A DNA stretch of 15,744 nucleotides from JAHQVI01 sp964407075 (GTDB lineage Bacteria > Pseudomonadota > Alphaproteobacteria > Rhizobiales > Rhodomicrobiaceae). This document shows, piece after piece, positions 1-9,800 of this stretch (positions within the stretch are counted from its first letter, which is position 1; every line of letters starts with the position of its first letter). The notes below the pieces were generated by a model. It was not told the DNA's origin. It made no database searches and saw only the letters and a list, made by a program, of their open reading frames with translations. The stretch covers positions 1 to 15,744 of the forward strand of contig CAYOUE010000065.1 in assembly GCA_964407075.1 (NCBI GenBank). The letters are read 5' to 3'. The translations under genes and the position numbers were made by a program.

Positions 1-1
1 G

Positions 2-892
2 TCCGGCGTTTTTGAGGACGACCTAACGAAAGGACAGGTGACGACCGGGACGCCGATCAGCCTCCTCATCTGCAATGTCGATCAGCGCTCAAAGGATTAC
101 GCCGACATTCGTGACAAGTACCGTCCAGGTCACGCTGACTTCACCTATGACGCGAAGTACGGGCTTCGAGATTATCGGGGAGGCGGACGCTCCTCCGCGC
201 GCGAGACGGCAGTGCGCGTGGCCGCGGGCGCAGTGGCGCGCAAGGTGATCGCGGGCATGTCCGTGCGCGGCGCGCTGGTCCAGATGGGGCCCCACGGCAT
301 CGACCGCGCCAACTGGGACTGGGCGGAGGTGGAGCGCAACCCGTTCTTCTGCCCCGACGCAGACGCCGCCGGCGCTTGGGCCGACTATCTGGACGGGGTG
401 CGCAAGGCCGGCTCCTCGGCGGGCGCGGTTATCGAGATCGTCGCCGAGGGCGTGCCGCCGGGCCTGGGGGCACCGCTCTATGGCAAGCTCGATCAGGACA
501 TCGCTGCCGCTTTCATGAGCATCAATGCGGTCAAGGGGGTCGAAATCGGGGCGGGATTCGCCGCCGCGAGCCTCACCGGCGAGGAAAACGCCGACGAGAT
601 GCGCGCAGGCCCCGGCGGCAAGCCTGCCTATCTTTCGAACAACGCTGGCGGAATATTAGGCGGAATCTCGACCGGACAGCCGGTAGTCGCCCGTTTTGCA
701 GTCAAGCCGACCTCCTCCATCTTGACCCCGCGCAGGACCATAGACAGCATGGGGCAGGATACCGAGATCGTGACGAAGGGGCGGCATGATCCTTGCGTGG
801 GCATAAGAGCCGTGCCTGTGGGCGAGGCGATGGTGGCGATCGTGATCGCCGATCAGTACCTTCGCCACAGGGGGCAATGCGGGACGGTCTGA
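2..892 (+). CDS. aroC: Chorismate synthase, 5'-truncated by window edge
   Basis: Catalyses the last shikimate step, 5-enolpyruvylshikimate-3-phosphate to chorismate, using reduced FMN, in the cytoplasm. The visible 296 residues are the C-terminal four fifths of a protein that is usually about 360 residues. Family hallmarks are present: TTGTPISLLI followed by NVDQRSKDY, RPGHADFTYDAKYG, then DYRGGGRSSARET, NNAGGILGGISTGQP and, near the end, the signature GRHDPCVGIRAVP. The frame is already open at base 2 (SGVFEDDLTKGQ before TTGTP), so the GTG at 38 is internal and not the start. The short stretch EDDLTKGQV before TTGTP lies where this family varies in length. A membrane-protein gene follows 46 nt downstream on the same strand and is probably co-transcribed. 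Identification is essentially certain; only the N-terminus is missing. Confidence 0.97.
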   Translation, partial: SGVFEDDLTKGQVTTGTPISLLICNVDQRSKDYADIRDKYRPGHADFTYDAKYGLRDYRGGGRSSARETAVRVAAGAVARKVIAGMSVRGALVQMGPHGIDRANWDWAEVERNPFFCPDADAAGAWADYLDGVRKAGSSAGAVIEIVAEGVPPGLGAPLYGKLDQDIAAAFMSINAVKGVEIGAGFAAASLTGEENADEMRAGPGGKPAYLSNNAGGILGGISTGQPVVARFAVKPTSSILTPRRTIDSMGQDTEIVTKGRHDPCVGIRAVPVGEAMVAIVIADQYLRHRGQCGTV

Positions 893-938
893 CGTGAGGT
901 CGCCGTCTCCGTGATGATTGGCGGGAGGCGGGGCCGGA

Positions 939-1475
939 ATGATGAGTGCCGATGCGGAGGACGTGCCGGATTTCGTGCAGAGGGGATATCTTCTGCGCTA
1001 TTCCCACAGATCCGGCGACTTCAACGTCAATGTCATGGCGCTGGCTTCGGCTTTGCTTTTCATCCTCTTTCTGGTTCAGGGCTATCCGCCGCTTCTCATT
1101 CCCGCCGTCGCCGCTTTCTGCGTGGCCTACTATTATTATCCGCTCAAGGAAGGCAGGCCGAGGATCGGGGGCGGGGAGTACGGGCTTTTCATCGACGGGC
1201 TCGGGCTCATCTCATGGCGGGCGATCAGCGGCATAGAGACGGTTGCCTTCACCTCGCGCGTCGCGCAGACCTTCGAGTTGCACATCCATCTTCGCACGCC
1301 GCTGGAGCAGGCGCTGCTGGCGGACTGGCGCAGGCTGCCGCTTTGGCGGCTTCTGATGAAGCTGCCGTGGCATATGGGCAAGGACGGCGTGATCCGCATT
1401 CCTCTGGAGCCGTTCGCGCCGCGCCCAGAAGAGATACGCTCCAATTTCGTCCGGCTCTGGGATATGTGCCGGTAG
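939..1475 (+). CDS. Small membrane protein with two N-terminal helices, unknown function
   Basis: I do not recognise this 178-residue protein by name. After about 30 polar residues there are two adjacent hydrophobic segments, roughly residues 32-50 (ALASALLFILFLVQG) and 53-70 (PLLIPAVAAFCVAYYYY), joined by a short turn. They are followed by a soluble C-terminal part of about 105 residues. The phrase GLFIDGLGLISWRAISGIE resembles the strand-turn-strand plus 'W..I..IE' pattern of small bacterial PH-like membrane proteins; this is an impression, not a match. ATG 939 is chosen because GGAGG at 924-928 sits 10 nt before it; ATG 942 is equally possible, and an in-frame TTG at 918 would place that Shine-Dalgarno inside the gene. 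It lies 46 nt after aroC in the same direction, so an operon is likely. It ends 23 nt from the convergent ydcZ-like gene. Confidence 0.8.
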   Translation: MMSADAEDVPDFVQRGYLLRYSHRSGDFNVNVMALASALLFILFLVQGYPPLLIPAVAAFCVAYYYYPLKEGRPRIGGGEYGLFIDGLGLISWRAISGIETVAFTSRVAQTFELHIHLRTPLEQALLADWRRLPLWRLLMKLPWHMGKDGVIRIPLEPFAPRPEEIRSNFVRLWDMCR

Positions 1476-1498
1476 GCCGAAGGCGGATTATCCCCGCG

Positions 1499-1945
1499 TC
1501 ACTGCGCGGCAGGCCTGAGGATAAGCCATACGCCCGCGATGAGCAGGAGCGCGCCCAGAACCTTCTGCACGCTGATGGCGTCGGTCTGCTGTAGCACTCC
1601 GTAATGATCGAAGGCCATCGAGCCGAACATCTGCCCGGCGATGACGACCGCGGTCATCCCCGCCGCGCCGAGTTTCGGGATGGTGTAGGCCGCCTGCGCG
1701 ACGAAGAGCACGCCGGCGAAACCCGCAAACCATGCGAACCAGGGCACGCGCGCGGCCTGTTCGAGCGCCGGGACCTGCAGCCGCAGGAGAAAGATGAGCG
1801 GGATCAGGAAAATGAGGCCGCCGGCGAAATTGACGAGCGCGGCCCAGAACGGACCGCCGAGCACGGCGCTGGTGCGCGCATTGAAGAGGGCCTGCAGCGG
1901 AAGAAAAAAGCCGGCAAGCGCCGCAAACGCAATATATTTCGCCAT
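1499..1945 (-). CDS. DMT-superfamily transporter, YdcZ/DUF606 family
   Basis: A 148-residue, almost wholly hydrophobic protein with about five membrane helices, the size and layout of the DUF606/YdcZ family (half-size relatives of drug/metabolite exporters, inner membrane). Typical features are the N-terminal segment with PLQALFNARTSAVLGGPFWAAL (a small-residue helix with the family N-A-R pattern), GGLIFLIPL in helix 2, and the C-terminal helix VLGALLLIAGVWLILRP. Such half-size transporters normally act as dimers; substrates are mostly unknown. The start has a good GGAG 5 nt upstream (plus-strand 1951-1954), lying in the 12-nt gap after the methyltransferase stop, so the two genes are very likely one operon with coupled translation. 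The 3' end is convergent with the small membrane-protein gene. Family assignment is firm; the substrate cannot be inferred. Confidence 0.9.
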   Translation of the reverse strand: MAKYIAFAALAGFFLPLQALFNARTSAVLGGPFWAALVNFAGGLIFLIPLIFLLRLQVPALEQAARVPWFAWFAGFAGVLFVAQAAYTIPKLGAAGMTAVVIAGQMFGSMAFDHYGVLQQTDAISVQKVLGALLLIAGVWLILRPAAQ

Positions 1946-1957
1946 CTCGTCTCCAGG

Positions 1958-3010
1958 TCAGGAAAGGATCGGGTCCAGTTTCCGTCCTACTACGACCTTG
2001 GAGAGAAACGCCAGCGAAGTTTCAACGCGCTCAAAGCCGCATTCGCGGAACAGCGCGGCCAGATCGTCGCCGAGATAATGCTCGTAGTACGGCTCGTGGA
2101 AGCGCACAGGAAAGGCTTCCAAGATGCCGTCATAGTCCGGCACGTCGCCCCATTGCAGCGAGTCGGCCATCGCGTACAGACCGCCGGGCTTCAGTACGCG
2201 GAAGATCTCGCGCGTAACCCTGCGGCGGACATCTCCGGGGAGCTCGTGATAGAGGAAGATCGAGGTGACGATGTCCTGGCTTGCATCGGGAAAGGGCAGG
2301 GCTTCGGCGTTCCCTTCGATGACGCTGACATTGCGCCGCCCGGCGAGTCTGGCGCGCGCGGCCTCGACATAGGCGGCGGACAGGTCGATTCCCGTCATCG
2401 GCAGCGCCGGGAAGGCCTGCGCGGCCTGCGAGAGGAAACGCCCCGTCCCGCAGGCGACGTCGAGCATGGACAGCGTGCGCTGGTCCCGGCCCCGGACATG
2501 CTCCGCGATCGGCGGCAGCACCGCCCGGCGCATGGCCCCCGATGTGCCGACGAAGAGCGTATCGACCTGGATGTCGTAAAGCCTTGCGGACTCCTCGCTC
2601 AGATAGCCGTCGGTCTGGTAATGGAAGTTGCGGGCGTAATAGTCGGGCAGGTCTTTCGCCTCGATCTTCTCCGCCACTTCATCGCCCCGCCCTGCGAGAC
2701 GGCGCTCGTTGGAGACGGGCAGGTCTGCGAACATGCGCTTCAGCGCGTCGAAATGTGCGGCGATGGAGTCCTCGTCCATCATGGCCGGATATAGCCCGGC
2801 GCGCACGTTTTCCGCGTCCTGCGCCTGAAGTCGAAGCGCGGCGCGGATCAGCTCGTTGCGTGCCGGAGTCGGCCGCGACGGCGTGTAGTCCGGCGCGTCC
2901 TTGCTCATCGCGGCGACGCGGCGCTGCATGATCCGCGCGATCATCGCATACCATCCAGTCCGTACCGTCTGGCCCGCCAGATGCGCGTAGGCTTCGACAC
3001 TGTTCGCCAT
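1958..3010 (-). CDS. Class I SAM-dependent methyltransferase
   Basis: A 350-residue cytoplasmic protein with a C-terminal Rossmann-type methyltransferase domain. Motif I is LDVACGTGRF at about residues 183-192. The acidic end of strand beta2 follows as TGIDLS, then motif II-like GNAEALPFPDASQDIVTS, and the post-II segment FRVLKPGGLYAMADSLQWGD. The first ~170 residues form a helical region containing YQTDGYLSEESARLYDIQVDTL, which recurs in a group of uncharacterised proteobacterial methyltransferases; it probably helps select the substrate, which is unknown. Two close ATGs exist. The one at 3010 is preferred because GGAG (plus-strand 3018-3021) lies 7 nt upstream, against 1 nt for the ATG at 3016. 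The divergent sirtuin gene begins 57 nt away, so both promoters are packed into that gap. The YdcZ-family gene follows as its operon partner. Confidence 0.92.
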   Translation of the reverse strand: MANSVEAYAHLAGQTVRTGWYAMIARIMQRRVAAMSKDAPDYTPSRPTPARNELIRAALRLQAQDAENVRAGLYPAMMDEDSIAAHFDALKRMFADLPVSNERRLAGRGDEVAEKIEAKDLPDYYARNFHYQTDGYLSEESARLYDIQVDTLFVGTSGAMRRAVLPPIAEHVRGRDQRTLSMLDVACGTGRFLSQAAQAFPALPMTGIDLSAAYVEAARARLAGRRNVSVIEGNAEALPFPDASQDIVTSIFLYHELPGDVRRRVTREIFRVLKPGGLYAMADSLQWGDVPDYDGILEAFPVRFHEPYYEHYLGDDLAALFRECGFERVETSLAFLSKVVVGRKLDPILS

Positions 3011-3067
3011 GTGCATTCTCCGTTAAACTTTCGCCTTTCATCACAGGCGAATATTTTCAGGGGCGCT

Positions 3068-3802
3068 ATGGATCATATCAGGAATATCGTCATATTGACC
3101 GGAGCGGGCCTTTCCGCCGAGTCTGGGCTCGCAACCTTCCGCGATAAAGATGGCATATGGGCGCAATATGATTATCGCGACGTCGCGACACCGGAAGGTT
3201 TCGCGCGCGATCCGGCCAAAGTCCTCGAATTTTACAGCAGGCGGCGGCGCGAGAGCGCGGGCGTGCAGCCAAATGCCGCTCATCTCGCGCTGGCGCGTCT
3301 CGAACGCGAATATCCGGGCGAGGTCCTCGTCATCACCCAGAATATCGACCCTCTTCATGAGATGGCCGGAACCCGCAACCTGATCCACATGCATGGCGAG
3401 ATCGCCAGAACGCTGTGCGCGCATTGCGGCGTACGCGCCGATTGGGGCGATCGGGATCTGACAGTCGAAAGCGTTTGCCTTTCCTGCGACAAGCCGGGAG
3501 GGATGCGTCCGGACGTGGTCTGGTTCGGCGAAACGCCCTACCGGATGGATGATATCTTCGAGGCGTTCACGCGCTGCGACCTGTTCATATCCATCGGGAC
3601 CAGCGGAACGGTCTATCCTGCCGCGGGCTTTGTCGCCGCGGCGCGCCAGGTGGGCGCATACACTCTGGAGCTTAATCTGGAGCCGTCCGAAGGCGTATCC
3701 GCCTTTCATGACGCCTTTCACGGCAAGGCGACCGAGATTGTGCCCGGATTCGTCGCGGCGCTGCTCGAAAAGGCTAACGGCGCGCCGGAACAGCCGGCTT
3801 GA
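3068..3802 (+). CDS. cobB: CobB-type NAD-dependent protein lysine deacylase (sirtuin)
   Basis: Removes acyl groups from protein lysines using NAD, giving nicotinamide and O-acyl-ADP-ribose. The 244-residue protein is close to E. coli CobB over its whole length. Seen: NAD-binding GAGLSAESG (12-20) with TFRD (23-26), TQNID (90-94, catalytic Asn92 and Asp94), catalytic His109 in HMHGE, zinc cysteines 117, 120, 137 and 140, and the C-terminal blocks VVWFGE, IGTSG, VYPAAGF and ELNLEPS. Tyr56 and Arg59 form the Y-x-x-R pair that marks class III sirtuins able to remove succinyl and malonyl groups as well as acetyl. Pro95 after QNID is unusual, since Asn, Asp or Gly is more typical there. ATG 3068 follows AGGGG at suitable spacing and gives the standard N-terminus; an in-frame upstream start at 2981 would overlap the divergent methyltransferase. 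The downstream acsA is the classical CobB substrate. Confidence 0.95.
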   Translation: MDHIRNIVILTGAGLSAESGLATFRDKDGIWAQYDYRDVATPEGFARDPAKVLEFYSRRRRESAGVQPNAAHLALARLEREYPGEVLVITQNIDPLHEMAGTRNLIHMHGEIARTLCAHCGVRADWGDRDLTVESVCLSCDKPGGMRPDVVWFGETPYRMDDIFEAFTRCDLFISIGTSGTVYPAAGFVAAARQVGAYTLELNLEPSEGVSAFHDAFHGKATEIVPGFVAALLEKANGAPEQPA

Positions 3803-3835
3803 CACTGCGGCGCGGGACGAGGCCGCGCGCCCTAG

Positions 3836-4138
3836 TCAGTGTTTCATGGTTGAGACGAATCGGGACTGCTTGCGGGCAAGCTTCGAGCTTACCCTTTCCT
3901 CGGAATGCGCCATGGTCTCTTCCAGCTGCTCAGGCGCATTCCCGCTCTGGCATTCGAGTGCAATTTCGAGAGCGATCCTGCGCGTGTTCTCCAGAGATAT
4001 AGCGGCCAGACGCACATGCTCGGCGCTTTCTTCAAGAGCGGGATCTAGCGACATGTCGAAATAGAGTTTCCAGAGCTTTTTGATGAGTTCGGGGACGGAA
4101 TCGGGAGAAAAGTCGCGTCGCGGAGTGCTGGTTTTCAT
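3836..4138 (-). CDS. Conserved-looking small protein, unknown function
   Basis: A 100-residue charged, mostly helical protein with no signal peptide, membrane segment or cysteine pair. The middle part, residues about 33-70 (PALEESAEHVRLAAISLENT and following), reads as two amphipathic helices and could form a small helical bundle; the C-terminus is basic. I do not recognise a family. Support for it being real: an ATG at 4138 with a weak AAGG-type ribosome site, a frame that fills the gap between two well-defined genes, and codon choice similar to neighbours. It is convergent with cobB (33 nt between stops) and divergent from acsA, so its promoter would lie in 4139-4492 and could share control elements with acsA. 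A link to acetate metabolism is only suggested by position. Confidence 0.6.
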   Translation of the reverse strand: MKTSTPRRDFSPDSVPELIKKLWKLYFDMSLDPALEESAEHVRLAAISLENTRRIALEIALECQSGNAPEQLEETMAHSEERVSSKLARKQSRFVSTMKH

Positions 4139-4492
4139 GCTTGTGCCTTACACTGGGTGCGCCGGGTCACGACAGGCGACGAGCCGGAGAATGAACGCAG
4201 GAAGCTATTCAACGCGCTTTTCGAATACGTTGCCACGAATTTTTTATCGCTCGACTTGGAAAATTTAACTTAAGTAATTCAAAGGCATACATTGCATACA
4301 ATATTGCACTTATTGCGCACGATTATCGAATTGTTTGCGCACCATCTCTTCCGCCGGCTTCGGCAGGACAGGCAGCGCGCAGAACCGGCAGGCGGATCAG
4401 GCGGAAATGAGCCGTCCAGGCTTCGACTTAGGTTAACTTGCGGCATGGGATGTGCGACGACATACTACGCAAAATAGAAATGGGAGGAGTCT
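4139..4492. promoter_or_regulatory. AT-rich divergent promoter region upstream of acsA
   Basis: This 354-nt gap contains the longest AT-rich stretch in the left half of the window (about 4235-4335), set in GC-rich surroundings, and no convincing gene. It must drive acsA to the right and the 100-residue gene to the left. Inside it is a cluster of related words: GCATAC at 4285 and 4294, ATTGC at 4291, 4303 and 4312, and TTGCGCAC at 4313 and again at 4335, 22 nt apart (about two helical turns on the same face). This arrangement looks like several copies of a regulator site. I cannot assign the regulator or mark -35/-10 elements with confidence. A reading frame at 4292-4477 starting with TTG is judged chance. 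Confidence 0.5.
4313..4342. repeat. Direct repeat TTGCGCAC x2 in acsA upstream region
   Basis: Two identical 8-mers, at 4313-4320 and 4335-4342, start 22 nt apart in the same orientation. Related half-copies (TTGCATAC at 4292, TTGCACTT at 4304) lie just upstream. The spacing of about two helical turns suggests a binding site for a dimer or for two protein copies. This is seen in the sequence; the regulatory role is inference. Confidence 0.4.
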
Positions 4493-6439
<1,947 letters not shown>

Positions 6440-6519
6440 GGCCCCCTCCCCGGCTGCGGCGAGTTGTCGTGGCCGGAGCGGGAGATCTGCGAGCACCGTC
6501 AAGGCGGCCCGCAAATCAC

Positions 6520-6551
6520 CGGAGCGCGCCGACCGCGTTCGGCGCGCTCCG
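6520..6551 (+). terminator. GC-rich hairpin downstream of acsA
   Basis: A perfect 13-bp inverted repeat, CGGAGCGCGCCGA at 6520-6532 and its complement at 6539-6551, encloses a 6-nt loop (CCGCGT). It lies 80 nt after the acsA stop. The bases that follow (TCTGCCGGTTCTTC) are only moderately T-rich, so it may act as an imperfect intrinsic terminator or as an mRNA 3'-end stabiliser. The stem is very stable. Confidence 0.65.
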
Positions 6552-6879
6552 TCTGCCGGTTCTTCATGTTCGCCGGATTTTCGGCAGGCGCAGCGCAGCG
6601 CAGGGCAACGAGCTTGGCGTGCAGCCGACCGTTTTCACCAGCAGATAGCGCAGATTCGCATATGCAATCTGAAATTGTAAATCCGGATAAATCCCTATTC
6701 ATCCGGACCTAAATCGCTGTTTTTGCGTCCCTGGTTCGGGGACCGTTCATAAATGGCCCGCTAGATTTTCTGCAATTATGGACTTCACCGTCAGGTGATC
6801 TATGCTCTTGCCATCGCATTGCCGCGCTCTCTACGGACGGCTCCGCTTCATCCGCATATCCGCATCCAGGGGAATTTCC
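6552..6879 (+). promoter_or_regulatory. Leader and promoter region of the A2M-pbpC operon
   Basis: This stretch holds no convincing gene. About 6640-6790 is clearly AT-richer than its surroundings, as expected for a promoter. It contains a 7-bp inverted repeat TCCGGAT (6682-6688) / ATCCGGA (6701-6707) with a 12-nt spacer, which could be an operator. It also holds a short tandem run of three GCGCA units at 6588-6602. I cannot mark -35 and -10 hexamers with confidence. An in-frame ATG at 6802 would lengthen the A2M N-terminus by 26 residues but spoil its signal peptide. Confidence 0.4.
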
Positions 6880-9800
6880 ATGTCGAATCCGCTGCGTCCC
6901 GCCCTCCTTTTCATTGTCCTGATCTTTCCCATGCTCGCGGTTCATGCGCAAAGCGCGGCCGCCCAGACATTCCTTCTCCAGGACACCGAGCGCGCCGCGT
7001 CCGACTTCGAGAGCTATCTGAATGCGCAGTGGCCGACCGAGGGGAACAACGCCAGAGGCTGGAAAAGCCGCGGGCGGGCGGCAATGCAGGAGAACAATCC
7101 GCGAGCAGCGACAGGGTACTTCGCCTCCGCCGCCGTCCTCGATGGAAGCGACGCAGAAAGCTGGCTGCAGCTTGCCCGCGCTTATCTCGCCATCGAGACT
7201 CAGAATTACTCCGAACAGTATAATTTCCGCATCAACGCCAGCTCTGCAGCCTTTCTCGCTTTTACGCGCGCGAACAACGACAGCATGAAGGCTTCTGCGC
7301 TCGCTGTGCTGGCCGAAAGCTACTCGCAGCGGTCGATCTGGCGGCCTGCCATCGAGTCCTATCGCGAAAGCCTGCGGCTTCAGGAAAACGCCGACATTCG
7401 CGCTGTCTTCGACCGGATCGTCGCCGAGCACGGCTTCCGGATGCTCGACTACACGGTCGACTCCGACAGCGCCACGCCGCGGGTCTGCCTGCAGTTTTCC
7501 GAATCGCTTGCGCCTGGCCGGATTGACTTCGGCAAATTTGTTTCGCTCGACGGAGAGGACCCCGCCGGCGTCCGCGCAGAAGGGTCGCAGCTATGCGTCG
7601 ACGAGTTGCTGCATGGCCGCCGCTACCAGATCCGCGTTCGCGAAGGATTGCCGTCCGCGGTCGGGGAGGACTTGCCCAAATCCGTCGATCTGACGGTTTA
7701 TGTCCGCGACCGCAAGCCCGCAGTCCGCTTCACCGGCAACAGATACGTGCTGCCGCGCTCCGGCCAGCAAGGCGTGCCGGTGATCGCGATCAACACGAAG
7801 TCGGTACAGGTCACGATCTACCGCATCGGCGACCGCAAGCTCAGCGGCGAGGTTCTCGATGGCTCCTTCGGCCAGCAGATCTACGGCTATGAGGCGCAGC
7901 AGATCGAGCAATCGAAAGGCGAAAAGCTGTGGTCCGGCGAGATGCCGGTCAACACGCAGCTCAACGAGGAAACCACGATCGCGTTTCCCATCGACGAATT
8001 GCTGCCGGATCTGAAGCCTGGTCTGTACATCATGACCGGTCAGCCCGCCGAAGCCGGCGACGAAAATTACGGCGAACAGGCTACGCAATGGTTCGTCGTG
8101 TCCGATCTCGGCCTGATGGCGATGAACGGCGCTGACGGTGTGCACGGTTTCGTCCGGTCTCTCGCGACCGCGCAGCCGAAAAGCGGCGTCGAGGTCAGAC
8201 TGATCGCGCGGAATAATGAGGTGCTGGGGACCGCTGCGACTGACGAAACGGGCCTTGTCCAATTCGATGCAGGGCTGGCGCGGGGAACCGGGGGGCTTGC
8301 GCCCGCGCTGCTGGTCGCGCGCGAAGAGAACGGCGATTACGGCTTTCTCGATCTGACCCGCGCGGCGTTCGATCTGTCCGACCGCGGCGTCGGCGGACGC
8401 CAGACACCCGGCCCGCTCGATGCGATGATCTTCGCCGAACGCGGCGTCTACAGGCCCGGCGAGACCGTTTACCTGACCGCCCTGTTGCGCGACAACCTCG
8501 GCAAAGCCGCGCCAGGCGTGCCGCTGACGCTGAAAATCCTTCGACCCGACTATGTCGAATTCAGCCGCGAGCTTCTGCAGGATCAGGGGAATGGCGGCCG
8601 CAGCCTCGCTCTTGGCATTCCCGGCGCTGCCATGACCGGAACGTGGCGGGTCTCAGCCCATGCCGATCCCAAAGGCCCCGCCATCGGCGAGACGGCCTTC
8701 CTCGTGGAGGATTATACGCCGGAACGCCTTGAGATGACGCTTGCCCCGGCCGCTGACGTCGTAACCGAGCCGGATGGCGTCGAGATCGCCGTGAACGGAC
8801 GCTATCTCTATGGAGCGCCTGCGGCCTCGCATGTGCTCGAAGGCGAAGTCAACGTCGTCGAGAACCGGAAGGGCCGCGCAGGTTACGAGGCATATGCATT
8901 CGGCCTGGACGACGAAACCTTCACGCCGCAGAGCAATCCGCTGGCGGAACTTCCTCTGACTGACGATAGCGGGGAAGCCACAGTGCGCGCCACGCTCCCC
9001 GAACTGGCGCAGACGACCCGGCCGCTTCAGGCGAATATCGCGATCCGGCTGCGCGAGCCAGGCGGCCGCGTACTGGCGGAAACGGTGGAGTTGCCCATAC
9101 GTCCGGCCAAGGCAGCTATCGGCGTGAAGGCGGAATTCTCAGGCGGCCATGCAGGCGGGGAGGGCGAGAAAGCCTTCGACGTAGTCGTGCTTGACCGCGA
9201 CGGCGCCCCGATGGAGATGAAGGGCCTGCAATGGGAACTCGTGCGGCTCGAACAGCGCTTCCAGTGGTACAACCGCGACGGCCGCTGGGACTACGAGACC
9301 GTCACCTATATCCGCAAGGCCGCGAACGGGACCGTGGACGTCTCCGCCGGCCAGCCTGCGCGCATCGCCGTTCCCACAGGCTATGGCCGCTTCCGCCTCG
9401 AAATCACCGCGCCTGGCGGCAACGCACTGCCTGCGAGCACGACCTTCCACTCCGGCTGGTACGTTTCCGAAGGCTCCGAGACGCCCGACATTCTCGACGT
9501 TGCGCTCGACAAGCCCGCATACAAGCCGGGCGAGACGGTGCAGGTCAAGATCACGCCGCGCATGGCCGGCGAGGCGCTCGTCGCCGTCGTCAGCGACCGC
9601 GTACTGGCGATGCAGACTGTCTCGGTGCCCGAAAGCGGAGCCGCCGTGTCATTCCGCGCCGACGAAAGCTGGGGACCGGGCGCCTATATCCTTGCCGAGC
9701 TTTACCGTCCTATGGACGCGCAGGCGAAGCGTATGCCGAGCCGCGCCATCGGCGTGAAATGGATCGGCTTCGACGCCAGCGAAAGCACATTCGGCGTCGC

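Noticed and set aside
38..892. GTG at 38 as the start of a complete 284-residue aroC
   Set aside because: The frame is open upstream and reads family sequence (SGVF...), and a full AroC is about 360 residues, so the gene enters from outside the window.
1604..2794. Long plus-strand frame of 396 codons opposite the YdcZ and methyltransferase genes
   Set aside because: Its translation has no family resemblance and its composition is that of the antisense of GC-rich genes, whereas both minus-strand genes have clear family motifs.
2981..3067. N-terminal extension of the sirtuin from 2981
   Set aside because: It would overlap the divergent methyltransferase start, has no ribosome site, and the family N-terminus begins at 3068.
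3803..3841. Stem-loop between the convergent cobB and 100-residue genes as a terminator
   Set aside because: Short stems (GCGCGG/CCGCGC and CACTG/CAGTG) can form, but there is no T-run on either strand and the arms overlap coding or stop bases; too weak to call.
4292..4477. 61-residue reading frame upstream of acsA
   Set aside because: It starts with TTG inside AT-rich promoter-like DNA, has no ribosome site and reads as low-complexity arginine-rich sequence.
6588..6602. GCGCA x3 tandem repeat as a functional element
   Set aside because: Three 5-bp units are common by chance in GC-rich intergenic DNA.
6802..6879. Longer A2M N-terminus from ATG 6802
   Set aside because: It adds 26 basic residues before a clear signal peptide and lacks a Shine-Dalgarno, while ATG 6880 has both.
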